A DNA stretch of 64,000 bases, from the NCBI GenBank assembly GCA_027493525.1, contig JAOSKN010000003.1:1178001-1242000 (forward strand), given 5' to 3'. Below, piece by piece: positions 9,629 through 18,531 of this stretch. The DNA comes from Planctomycetota bacterium (lineage in GTDB: Bacteria > Planctomycetota > SZUA-567 > H5-PLA8). Positions within the stretch are counted from its first letter, which is position 1. Each line of letters starts with the position of its first letter. The notes beneath the pieces are model-generated. The model was not told the DNA's origin and did not search any database. It worked only from the letters and a program-made list of their open reading frames with translations. A program made the translations under genes and the position numbers.

Positions 9629-11735
9629 ACCCCAACCTTGTCCCCCGCCCCCACCTCCACCTTCGTCCCATCCTTCCGCGTCAACGTTAGCGCCGCCGGG
9701 GTCTCGCCATCGGCGGCGGCTTCCCAGGTCCAGGTGTCGTCCACGCCCTGGCCGGTCACGCGGAGCGTTGTCTTCGCGCCGTCGAGCCCTCGGCGCTCAG
9801 CTTCAGGTCGCCCTTCGCCCACGGGTCGAAGACCGCGGCCACGCGCCATTGCGCGGTCTTGGCCGTGTAGTGCAGCTTCTGCCCGCGCGGCGACTTCTTG
9901 CCCTTCTTGTCCTCCTCGTCGGCGAGGATTTCCGCCGTCCCGGCGGGCGCGCTGAGCAGTTGCATGGCGCAGGCGGCCTCGCCTTTCTTGAGCCGGTACG
10001 TCCCGGCGGCGGCGTCCACGGCGCTCAACTCGGGGCTGTGCAGCAGCCAGGCGATCTCGGCCTCCGCCTTCGCGCCGATCTCGTCGAGAACCAGCACGTA
10101 CCCGCCGCGCACCCAGACGAAGCCGCGCCGGAAGCGGGTCAGGCCCTGGTAGAGCCCCGCCGCCTCGCCCTGCGCGACCACCACGTTGCCCGCGTCCTTG
10201 AAGGCCACCGTCCGCGCCAGCGTCGTCAGGTCCACGCCTTTCGGCGGCTGCGTCCAGCCGCCGCTTTCGCCAAGCTGTCCCTTTCCGTCGACGAGGATCG
10301 TATTGTGCGGCTCGGTCCACTTCCCCTGCGGGTAGCCGTCGTCGGTCGCGAGCATCTCGCCGCCGGCGAAGAGCTGGAACGAGTTGGCGTCCGGGTGATC
10401 GTGCGCGATGTTGATGTAGTGGAAGTCGTTCTCGTTGCGGTAGCGGTTCAGCGTGTACCCGCCGTACGGCCCGCACTTGAACATCGCGGCCACGCTTTTT
10501 TCCTTCCAGCCGTCGCGCACGAAGGCCAGCCCCAGGTCGGGATACAGCTTCGTCTTCGCCACCGCGTCCAGCGAACCGCTCTCCAGCGCGGGGTCGGACC
10601 AGAGGATCGAGAACCACTTGAACTCCGCCGCGTTCGCCTGGGCCTTGAAGAATTCCAGGATCCCCGCGTACACGTCCTTGTCGCGGTGCTTCGCCGCGCA
10701 GCGCAGGAGATAGTTGTTATAGCTGCCCATCGCCGTCAGGCCCGAATCCCCGTAGCAGAAGAGCTGCTTGAATCCCGGCGCGAGCGTCTGGAGCCGGAAG
10801 AGCGCGTTGTTCGCGAAGAATCCGTGGTCGAGGTAGTCCGTCCCGAAGCAGCGGTCCGCCGCGTCGAAGGCCAGCACCAGGTATTGCACGCCGAAGGGCA
10901 TGTACGAAGGCGAATCGTGGTACGAGCCGTCCGGCGAATGCCAATCGGCGACGAACTTCAGTTCCTCCCAGGTCTTCGTGACGATCCAATCTTCTTCGGG
11001 TTTGCCTTCCGCGCTCGCCAGCGCGCAGAGGGCCAGCCCCGCGAGCCGGTGGTGCCGGTGGTTGTTCTGCGGATCCTGCTGCCAGTAGTGCGTCGCGTCG
11101 GCCTTCTGCAGGTGCCCGAGGTGGTACATTCGCCGCGCGCGCAGCAGCAGATTCGTGCGGTACGCCTCGCGGAACTCCGGCTCCAGGTCCTCGTAAAGCC
11201 AGTCGTAGGCCAGCGCCGCGCCGATCATCACGTTCGCCGCGCCCATCCCGCTATCGACTTCGGGGCAATCTTCCCAGACCGGCAACTTCAGCAGCAGCTC
11301 CATGTAGCCCTTCGTCTTCTCGAACGAGGACTTCTCACCCGTCAGCGCGTAATGCAGCGCCGCCGTCGGCAGCCGCCAGAGCCCGTGCCGCTGCGCGTCG
11401 GTCGCGTCCTTCGTGAACTTCACCTCCTCCAGCTTCGGCGGGTTGCAGGCCTTGAGGTACGCCAGCAGGCCCTCGTAGTCGGCCTTGCCCGGGCCGGCGA
11501 TCTTCTCCTTCAGCTTCGCGAGTTCGTCCTTCGAGAAGAGCAGCCGCGGATGCTGGCCCAGCACGTCCTTGAGCAGCCGCTTCGGCTCGGAGACTTCCGG
11601 GTCGCGCGCGGGGACCTTCTTGAGCTGGATCTCCGGGTCGGCGTCGTTCCCTTTGTCCTTCGCGCCCTTGCCCCAGGCGGGCAGGGCGAACGTCAGCATC
11701 GAGACCAAGACAAAAGCGGCGTGTGCGCGGCGCAT
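9619..11735 (-). CDS. Heparinase II/III family protein (secreted); apparent 1-nt frameshift near 9786-9792
   Basis: MRRAHAAFVLVSMLTFALPAWGKG...HPRLLFSKDELAKLKEKI...NIAHDHPDANSFQLFAGGEMLATDDGYPQGKWTEPHNTILVDGKGQ. The main frame ends STARRQRSA; the next frame continues LDGAKTTLRVTGQGVDDTWTWEAAADGETPAALTLTRKDGTKVEVGAGDKVGVKQ*. Confidence 0.82.
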
Positions 11736-12164
11736 ACGAGCCTCCTTGCGTGACGTATCTGCATACCCCCGCTCGGCGCGCCGGAGTCCCAATAATTTTC
11801 AATCTTTAGCAAAGCACAAGCTCTATGGTACCCGACCCACGCGGAGCCCTGTTTTGCTAATAATATGAGTGGCCTGGGGGCTCAAACTTCTTGTCCCCTC
11901 CGCGTCTTCTGCGCCCCTGCGGTGTAAGACCGTGCCCGGAATACCGCGCGCGCCGCCGCACATGGATCGGAGGACCGCGCGCCCGGACTTCCATCCCGAG
12001 CGCGCCCGGCTACGATACGTGCGAGGCCAAAGGGAGCGCGACGATGCGAAGCATGCTCACCGCCCTGGCAATGCTGGCGCTGGCCGGCTGCGGCGGCGCG
12101 CAGCGCCGACGAACCGAAACCCGGGGACTCGGAGAAGCCGAAGGATCCCCCCAAGGAGGCCCAC

Positions 12165-12704
12165 ATGGAGACCGCCACCTTCGGCGCGGGCTGCTTCTGG
12201 TGCGTGGAGGCGATCTACCAGCGCGTCGACGGCGTCGCGTCGGTTACCTCCGGCTACATGGGCGGCAGCGTCGAAAATCCCACCTACAAGCAGGTCTGCA
12301 CCGGCGAGACCGGACACGCCGAAGTCTGCCAGATCGTCTTCGACCCGGCCAAGGTCGGCTTCGGGAAGCTCCTGGAGGTTTTCTTCCACAGCGCCCACGA
12401 CCCGACGACCCTCAACCGCCAGGGCGCCGATGAAGGCACCCAGTACCGCAGCGTGATCTTCTATCATTCCGAAGCGCAGAAGAAGGCCGCCGAGGAGGCC
12501 AAGCGGAAGCTCAACGACGAAAACGCCTTCGGCAAGCCGGTCGTCACCGAGATCAGCCCCGCCAAGACCTACTACAAGGCCGAGGACTACCACCAGGACT
12601 ACTTCGACCTTCACGGCGAGCAGCCCTACTGCCGCAGCGTCATCGCGCCGAAGGTGGAGAAGTTCGAGAAGAAGCTGAAAGAAGAGAAGGCCGCCGGAAA
12701 GTAA
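12165..12704 (+). CDS. msrA: Peptide-methionine (S)-S-oxide reductase MsrA
   Basis: METATFGAGCFWCVEAIYQRVDGVASVTSGYMGGSVENPTYKQVCTGETGHAEVCQIVFDP; GCFWC active site. Confidence 0.95.
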   Translation: METATFGAGCFWCVEAIYQRVDGVASVTSGYMGGSVENPTYKQVCTGETGHAEVCQIVFDPAKVGFGKLLEVFFHSAHDPTTLNRQGADEGTQYRSVIFYHSEAQKKAAEEAKRKLNDENAFGKPVVTEISPAKTYYKAEDYHQDYFDLHGEQPYCRSVIAPKVEKFEKKLKEEKAAGK

Positions 12705-12808
12705 GCCAAGAACAACCGCCTGGATCAGGCCATTTTCTTTTTGAGAAACTTTAGTTCGAATGCATCTCCATTGGCGAATTCCTTGAACCTTTTGAATTTA
12801 TAAACTTT

Positions 12809-14281
12809 GTAACCGTTCAGTTCCCTACCGATGCAAGGAATGCCGGAGCCTTTGCGCCGGTGCGGTGAGCAGCCAAGGCCCTGCGCAGATAGTCAAGGAT
12901 GGGACGCTTTTGCAAACGCAAGGTCTGCACGGTGGTCAAGATCCGTTCGGTGAAACGGCAGCCTGCGGTACTGTGATTGCCGAAGCTCCCTTTGCGCCAC
13001 AGCACCGCCGGACGCAACATCCGTTCGGCGTGGTTGTTGGTCGGTTCGATGCCTTCGACGGCCGCGAAGGTCCACAGCGCGTCGTAGACTTTCAGCACGC
13101 GTCTGCAAAAGCGCTTGGTTTTGGGGTCCGCGCCCCTGCTTCCGAGCCGGAGCGTTCTCTGGAAACGCAGGCGTATCGGTTGCAACCGCACGTGTAGCGC
13201 GGCACGGTCGCAACGCCGGTCTTTGAAATCCTTCCAGGCCGCAAAGACCGCTCGGGCGGTCTTGCGGCCCGCTCGGCCGAGCGGTTGTGTCGCGGATCCC
13301 AGGTCGATCAACTTCTGAAAATCGCGCTTGAGGTGCGCCCAGCAAATTTGCCGCTGCCGCGGCGGCAGGTGCGCGTAGGCGCCCCAGCGGTCGGAGCCGA
13401 GGATGCCGCAACACGCCCCCAGCAACGCCTTCAGGCCGTCCTTACCCCGGTGGGCGTGAATTTGAAAGGCTGCGACGCTCCGCGTGGCTGCCACCCACAG
13501 CCAACACAGCTTGCCACCCTTCGCCCAGCCGGTTTCATCCACGTTTTTGAAAGCCGCCCCACGCACGGCCGCCAGCGCCTGCGCGTGAGGCCCTTCCAGC
13601 GCGCCGCTCATCTCGTGTTCGAGCTTGATCACCGTGCCCAGGGATAGCGGGACCCCAAAGACGGTCTCGGCGAGTTCCTGGACGTTGCGCTTGCTGGCGT
13701 GGCCACGCCCACTCAGATACGACAACGCCGCCGCCAGGTTGGGACCCAGCGCATGGGCTTGAATCTCCGGCGGAATCTCCGCGCGGGTGCGGCAGCCGCA
13801 GCACGGACAGGTGCGTGCGTGCCCCTGGTATTCGGTGATTTCGGCCGGCTGCGGCGGCAACTCCGCGACTTGATGCCAAGTCGGAGGCGGATCGTGTGGC
13901 CCTGGCCGCTTAGACAAGGGGGCTTGGCATTCCGCACATACGTGCGGCACGTAATGGACCACGTGCGTGACCCGTTCGGGCGGCAAACGTACACGGTGAT
14001 GGCCCGGATGTCCGGGTTGTCCGCCGGGTTTGCGGCCGCTCGGCTTCTTGGCGGCTGGAGGCTTCTGCCAGGGCGCATCGGACGACGGTGGTTTGGAAGA
14101 GTTCGAGGCATTCTGGTTCAAGCGCTCGGAAAGCCGCTCCAGCTTGGCTTCCAATTCTTCGATCCGCGCCAGGAGCACCGCGCAATTCGGACAAGCCGGG
14201 TTGGGTTTAAGCTCGCGCACACATACAGTATCGGATGGCGTGACGTAAAAAATGAGCCTTCATAGGGGACTGAACGGTTAC
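12809..14281 (-). mobile_element. Complete IS66-family insertion sequence (1473 bp)
   Basis: TIRs GTAACCGTTCAGTTCCCTA / GTAACCGTTCAGTCCCCTA (right end reverse-complemented); exact 8-bp TSD TAAACTTT at 12801-12808 and 14282-14289. Confidence 0.93.
12817..14220 (-). CDS. IS66 family transposase
   Basis: LLARIEELEAKLERLSERLNQNASNSSKPPSSD...GRKPGGQPGHPGHHR...NVDETGWAKGGKLCWLWVAAT...TNNHAERMLRPAVLWRKGSFGNHS. Confidence 0.95.
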   Translation of the reverse strand: MRELKPNPACPNCAVLLARIEELEAKLERLSERLNQNASNSSKPPSSDAPWQKPPAAKKPSGRKPGGQPGHPGHHRVRLPPERVTHVVHYVPHVCAECQAPLSKRPGPHDPPPTWHQVAELPPQPAEITEYQGHARTCPCCGCRTRAEIPPEIQAHALGPNLAAALSYLSGRGHASKRNVQELAETVFGVPLSLGTVIKLEHEMSGALEGPHAQALAAVRGAAFKNVDETGWAKGGKLCWLWVAATRSVAAFQIHAHRGKDGLKALLGACCGILGSDRWGAYAHLPPRQRQICWAHLKRDFQKLIDLGSATQPLGRAGRKTARAVFAAWKDFKDRRCDRAALHVRLQPIRLRFQRTLRLGSRGADPKTKRFCRRVLKVYDALWTFAAVEGIEPTNNHAERMLRPAVLWRKGSFGNHSTAGCRFTERILTTVQTLRLQKRPILDYLRRALAAHRTGAKAPAFLASVGN

Positions 14282-14415
14282 TAAACTTTTTGGCGCTCTT
14301 GAAGCTTGCCTAGCGCCGCTTCATCCCCGGAGTGCCTGTAGCATCCATCGCGACACTTACAATTCCTCCCGAGCGCACTTTCGATGACTTAAACCCATGC
14401 GTCTCTCACGATTCG

Positions 14416-14769
14416 CTACGTTCGCTTCGCGAAACGAACTTGAGAATCGGTAACCACCACAAAGTGATCGCGAAGGTTCCCCGCATGATGCGCCAGAAGG
14501 CGCGTGAGTGCGCCGATTGCGTTCGCTGCCCGCTCATCGTCCAGGCGCAGCAACACTACGCCTTTGTGAGGCATGCGTTCCCGAAATACCTTCTCACCGA
14601 AATCCTTGTCGTTCGTTATCAGAATCCAGTCTTCCGCATGGGCCTTCCGCAGCACCTCTTCATCTGTAATGCCGCGCGAATGTTCGTACACAGACCAGAC
14701 TTCATGGCCTTGACTCACAAGCCAGCGCGCGACCGTTGGGCCTGTGCTTTCATCCACTAGAAATCGCAC
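14416..14769 (-). CDS. DUF5615-like PIN-fold protein (putative toxin)
   Basis: MRFLVDESTGPTVARWLVSQGHEVWSVYEHSRGITDEEVLRKAHAEDWILITNDKDFGEKVF. Confidence 0.82.
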   Translation of the reverse strand: MRFLVDESTGPTVARWLVSQGHEVWSVYEHSRGITDEEVLRKAHAEDWILITNDKDFGEKVFRERMPHKGVVLLRLDDERAANAIGALTRLLAHHAGNLRDHFVVVTDSQVRFAKRT

Positions 14770-15018
14770 TCAGGCACTTTCCTTCGCGAGCGGCACGAAA
14801 GATGTGCTTTCCAGCGAACGAGAAGCGAACAACAGGCAGGCGCGAACGTCCTCGGAAGTCAAGCCCTCGTATTCTCCCAGGATCTCAGCTTCCGAAACGC
14901 CGTGCGCGAGCAGATTCAGGATGCGTTCGACCGTCAGGCGCGTCCCACGTATCACCGGCTTGCCCACCATAATGCCGGGGTCCAAGGTAATTCGATTGAG
15001 AAGTTCGAGATCCGACAT
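14770..15018 (-). CDS. DUF433 domain protein (putative antitoxin)
   Basis: NRITLDPGIMVGKPVIRGTRLTVERILNLLAHGVSEAEILGEYEGLTSEDVRACLLFA; directly abuts the DUF5615 gene. Confidence 0.85.
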   Translation of the reverse strand: MSDLELLNRITLDPGIMVGKPVIRGTRLTVERILNLLAHGVSEAEILGEYEGLTSEDVRACLLFASRSLESTSFVPLAKESA

Positions 15019-15108
15019 GTCCGTCCGCCTCCGGGGCCGCCTCTCTGCTTATTCTAAGCGCTCGCCGGCCTAAAACACAAGACCGTGGATTCCACGATGC
15101 CCGCCCCC

Positions 15109-16911
15109 TTACTCCTCACCGTCCTCCGTCTTCGCCTCCACCGGCGCCTTCTTCTCCTCCGCCGGCGCGGGAACCGGAGCGGGAGCCTCCAGCGGAATCG
15201 CCGCGACAGGCCGCCGCGTCAGGTCGAAGACCTGCGACGGATATTGGAACACGATCGGCACGTAACTCCAATCCATCAATTCTTGAAGCCGATTCGGGTC
15301 CAAATGCGCCTTCGGATCGTCGCCGCCCGTCATCCCCTTCTTGAAGATCGGGTAGAAGACCACCCCCGGCGAGAGCCACTCCGCGTACTCCGGCTTGCCC
15401 CGGGGAATGAAGCGCTCGGGGAAGATCGACGGCCCCCACAGATGCGTGAAGTCGCACGCCGCCGTCTCGATGGGGAATTCGTGGTCCGGGTATTTCCCAC
15501 GGATATACGGAAAGAATTTCCGCGCCATCTCGACGTTCGACGGCGCCCATTTCGTGCGCTGCCCGTGGCTCGTATCGTCCAGTCCGGTGAGCCGGATGCC
15601 CCACGCGCGGACCAGGTCCAGCTCCCGCTCCCAGATCGCGCGGTCCTCGGCCTTCTCCGTATCGATCGGCCAGCGCTCCCCGCTGTCGAAGCCCGCCGAG
15701 AGGCTCGCCGCGCGACCCATCCACAGCCCCACCGTCACGTCCCGCTCGTAGAGCCGCTTCAGTTCGCCGGCCGTCTCCCGCCCCTTCTCGCAGACGCCCG
15801 TCCCGATCTCGAAGACCATGTTCGCCCCGCGGTGCTCGGCGTACGAGCCCGCCACCTGCCAGATCATCGTCTTGCGCCAGCCGCGCGGGTGCTGCTCGCG
15901 CAGGAACCGGTCCACCCAGTCCTTCCAGCCGAGCAGGTCCAGCCGGTAGGAGTGCCCCTTGGGATTCGCCGCGCCGATCAGCTCCTGGATCCCGAAGCTG
16001 AACGCCGCGATCGGGCGTGGGTCGCGTTCGTAGCGCACCTCGCCCCAGCTCGCGTGCAGGAAGCGCTTGTACGCCTCGAACGCCGTGTACCAGCGCTCCA
16101 GCGGCGCGGCGCCGAAGGCCAGCGCGTAGCGCCGCGAAGCGCCTGGCGCGAGCTTCAGCGCCGGCGGGTTCTGCTTGGGCACGGATTTTCCGTCAGGCCA
16201 CGGTCCCAGCGGCGCGTACTCCGCCACCCAGCGCTCGCCGTCCCGGTAATTGCGCACCCCGACGAGATGGTCCAGGTTCGCCGCGTCGTACAGGAACGCC
16301 GCGCCAACAAACAACCCGTGCTCGCCGAAGCCCGCGATTGGAGAGTACGCCACCCCGGGGTACGCGTCGCGCGGATGGTTCGTGCGCTGGCCCCCCTGCG
16401 AGAGCCGCGGACAGCGCGCCGGGTTGACGTACTTCGCCTCCGGCCCGAAGCCGCACGTCCAGCGGAACGCCGGGACGGCTTGCGCCTCCTCCGTCTCGTT
16501 GCGCAGGTCGAAGACCGCCAGCCCGCCCTGCTCCAGCGCCACGCTGCGGACGCGCACGCTCAGCTTCGTCTCCGTCCACAGCGGCTCGCCGTTCGTGTTG
16601 AGCGCGTCCACGCCGCCGGCGCTCAGCCGCAGCGCCGCCGCCGCGCCTGCGCCGTGGAGCGTCAGCCGCACCGGCGCGCTGCTCCAGTCGAGCCGCTCCA
16701 GCGCCGCGGCGTCCGGCGCGGCCTGGGCGGACGGTCCGCCGGCCGGGAGCGCCGGCGCCGGCGCCGGCTCCGGCTCCCGCAATCGTTCGTCGGGGATCGC
16801 GAGGTCCACCGGCACGGCGAAGCCTGCGCCGCCGCCTTCCGAACTTCGCGCCGGCCCCGGCAGGCACAGTGCCGCCAGCACCGCGAGGCCTAGCCGTAAA
16901 CGCATCGTCAT
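15109..16911 (-). CDS. Secreted protein, possibly glycoside-hydrolase (alpha-galactosidase)-like
   Basis: Signal peptide MTMRLRLGLAVLAALCLPGPARSSEG; 602 aa; TIM-barrel-like segments (DVTVGLWMGRAASLSAGFDSG; AWGIRLTGLDDTSHGQ). Family not certain. Confidence 0.65.
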   Translation of the reverse strand: MTMRLRLGLAVLAALCLPGPARSSEGGGAGFAVPVDLAIPDERLREPEPAPAPALPAGGPSAQAAPDAAALERLDWSSAPVRLTLHGAGAAAALRLSAGGVDALNTNGEPLWTETKLSVRVRSVALEQGGLAVFDLRNETEEAQAVPAFRWTCGFGPEAKYVNPARCPRLSQGGQRTNHPRDAYPGVAYSPIAGFGEHGLFVGAAFLYDAANLDHLVGVRNYRDGERWVAEYAPLGPWPDGKSVPKQNPPALKLAPGASRRYALAFGAAPLERWYTAFEAYKRFLHASWGEVRYERDPRPIAAFSFGIQELIGAANPKGHSYRLDLLGWKDWVDRFLREQHPRGWRKTMIWQVAGSYAEHRGANMVFEIGTGVCEKGRETAGELKRLYERDVTVGLWMGRAASLSAGFDSGERWPIDTEKAEDRAIWERELDLVRAWGIRLTGLDDTSHGQRTKWAPSNVEMARKFFPYIRGKYPDHEFPIETAACDFTHLWGPSIFPERFIPRGKPEYAEWLSPGVVFYPIFKKGMTGGDDPKAHLDPNRLQELMDWSYVPIVFQYPSQVFDLTRRPVAAIPLEAPAPVPAPAEEKKAPVEAKTEDGEE

Positions 16912-18386
16912 GCTCCAGGCTCCCCATTGGCGGCGCGCGCGCCGCCTCGCTTCGCATCCGCTTCACGGCACGCGCGCACGAGCCGCTCCAGGTCGGCCAG
17001 CGCGTCGCCCGCCCCGCGCAGGCCGCGCAGGAACGGCGCGTGCAGCGCGGCGACCCGCTCCTGCAAGGCCACCTTGGCCGGCGTATCGCCGACGCGCGCC
17101 GTCGCCCCGGCCAGCCCCGCGCGCAGGTACGCCTCGGGCGCCGGATGCCCCGGCGCGTACGACTCTTCGAAGGCCGCGCGCGAGACCGGCAGGTTTCCGT
17201 GCAGCGCCGCCATCGCGCGCTGGACTTCCGGCGTGCAGAACGCGCGGGCCAGTTCCAGCGCCTCGCCCGGATGAGGCCCGTCCCGCCGCACGCCGACGCT
17301 CATCAGGCGCAGTTCGTCGCAGCCGTCCGCGCCAAGGGCCAGCGGCCAGACCGTCCAGGGAAAGGAGACCGTGTGCGGCAGCGCCAGCGCCAGATAGCTG
17401 CCCATCGGAAAGGCCAGCAGCCGCCCCGCGCGAAACTCCGGCAGCGCGAAGTCCGGCGCCCAGCGCCGGTCCCCGCGCAGCGGTCGCTTCGCGCGCCATT
17501 GGAGATACGCCCCGGCCCGCGCGGCATCCAGTTCCATGCGCCCGCAGGCCCCCGCGCGCAGCGCTCCCGCCCGTGTCAGCTCGTCGAAGAGCGAGCCCGG
17601 CGAGTAGCCCAGCGGCGCGCCGTCCGGCGCGGCCTCCGCGGCCTCCGCGCGCGCATAGAGTGCCTCCCAGTCCCGCGGCGCGTCCGCCGCAAGCCCCGCG
17701 CGCGAGAGAAGCTCCGAATTGACGTAGACCCAGCGCAGGTTCGCCAGCACCGCCGCGCCCACGGCCGGTTCGGCGTGCGCCGTCCAATGCGCGACTTCGG
17801 GCAGCGGGTCGTCCACCCCGACGCCCTGCCGCTTCAGCTCCGCCGCCGTGAGGAACCGCTCCGCGCCCAGCGCCCCCAGCACCGCGCTGCCCGCCACCGC
17901 CACGTCAAAAGGCGACTCGGCGTGCAGATCCTGCACGTGCCCGGCCTGGCCCGTTACAAGTTCCACCCGGACCCGCGCCTGGCGCGCCTCGAAGCCCGCG
18001 ACCGCCCGCCGCCACGCTTCCACCTGCGGCGGATACGCGTCGGCGACGTACACCCGCAGCGTCGCCGCGCGCCGGGGCCGATCCAGCGCCGCGCGGTCGA
18101 CCTCGTACCCGCCTGAGGACGGCCCTCCGGCTTCCGGCTTCCCGCGGCCTACGCGCACGAAGAATCCGCTCCGCGCGCGCCCTTCGAGCGCGCCGGACTC
18201 GGCCAGCTCATGCAGCGCGGCCAGGACCTCGCGCGGCGCCGTGCGGAACTGCCTCGCCAGGACCCGCACCGAGACCAGCCGGTCCCCGGGCGAAAGCCGC
18301 CCCGTCGCGAGCTGCGCCTCAAGGTATGCGCGGACGCGCTCGCGCTTGCCGGGTCGTTTGAGGGTTGGGGTTGCCAAGGGCCGCAT
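16908..18386 (-). CDS. GntR-type wHTH fused to an extracellular solute-binding-protein-like domain
   Basis: KRERVRAYLEAQLATGRLSPGDRLVSVRVLARQFRTAPREVLAALHELAESGALEGRARSGFFVRVGRG followed by an SBP-like region; 4-bp overlap with the downstream gene. Confidence 0.75.
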   Translation of the reverse strand: MRPLATPTLKRPGKRERVRAYLEAQLATGRLSPGDRLVSVRVLARQFRTAPREVLAALHELAESGALEGRARSGFFVRVGRGKPEAGGPSSGGYEVDRAALDRPRRAATLRVYVADAYPPQVEAWRRAVAGFEARQARVRVELVTGQAGHVQDLHAESPFDVAVAGSAVLGALGAERFLTAAELKRQGVGVDDPLPEVAHWTAHAEPAVGAAVLANLRWVYVNSELLSRAGLAADAPRDWEALYARAEAAEAAPDGAPLGYSPGSLFDELTRAGALRAGACGRMELDAARAGAYLQWRAKRPLRGDRRWAPDFALPEFRAGRLLAFPMGSYLALALPHTVSFPWTVWPLALGADGCDELRLMSVGVRRDGPHPGEALELARAFCTPEVQRAMAALHGNLPVSRAAFEESYAPGHPAPEAYLRAGLAGATARVGDTPAKVALQERVAALHAPFLRGLRGAGDALADLERLVRACREADAKRGGARAANGEPGA

Positions 18387-18531
18387 CCTGATACCAAACT
18401 GCTCTCATTCTAATACACTTCTGATGCCGACATGTCACCGCCTGCCGCGGAATTTTCGCCGCCGCGTTCGATACAAAACCATAACCCATTCAAATAAAAT
18501 AAGATGCGCAATCGACCGCGAATCGACTCGG

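Noticed and set aside
13699-14265. 188-aa plus-strand ORF in the IS66 element
   Set aside because: Antisense to the transposase.
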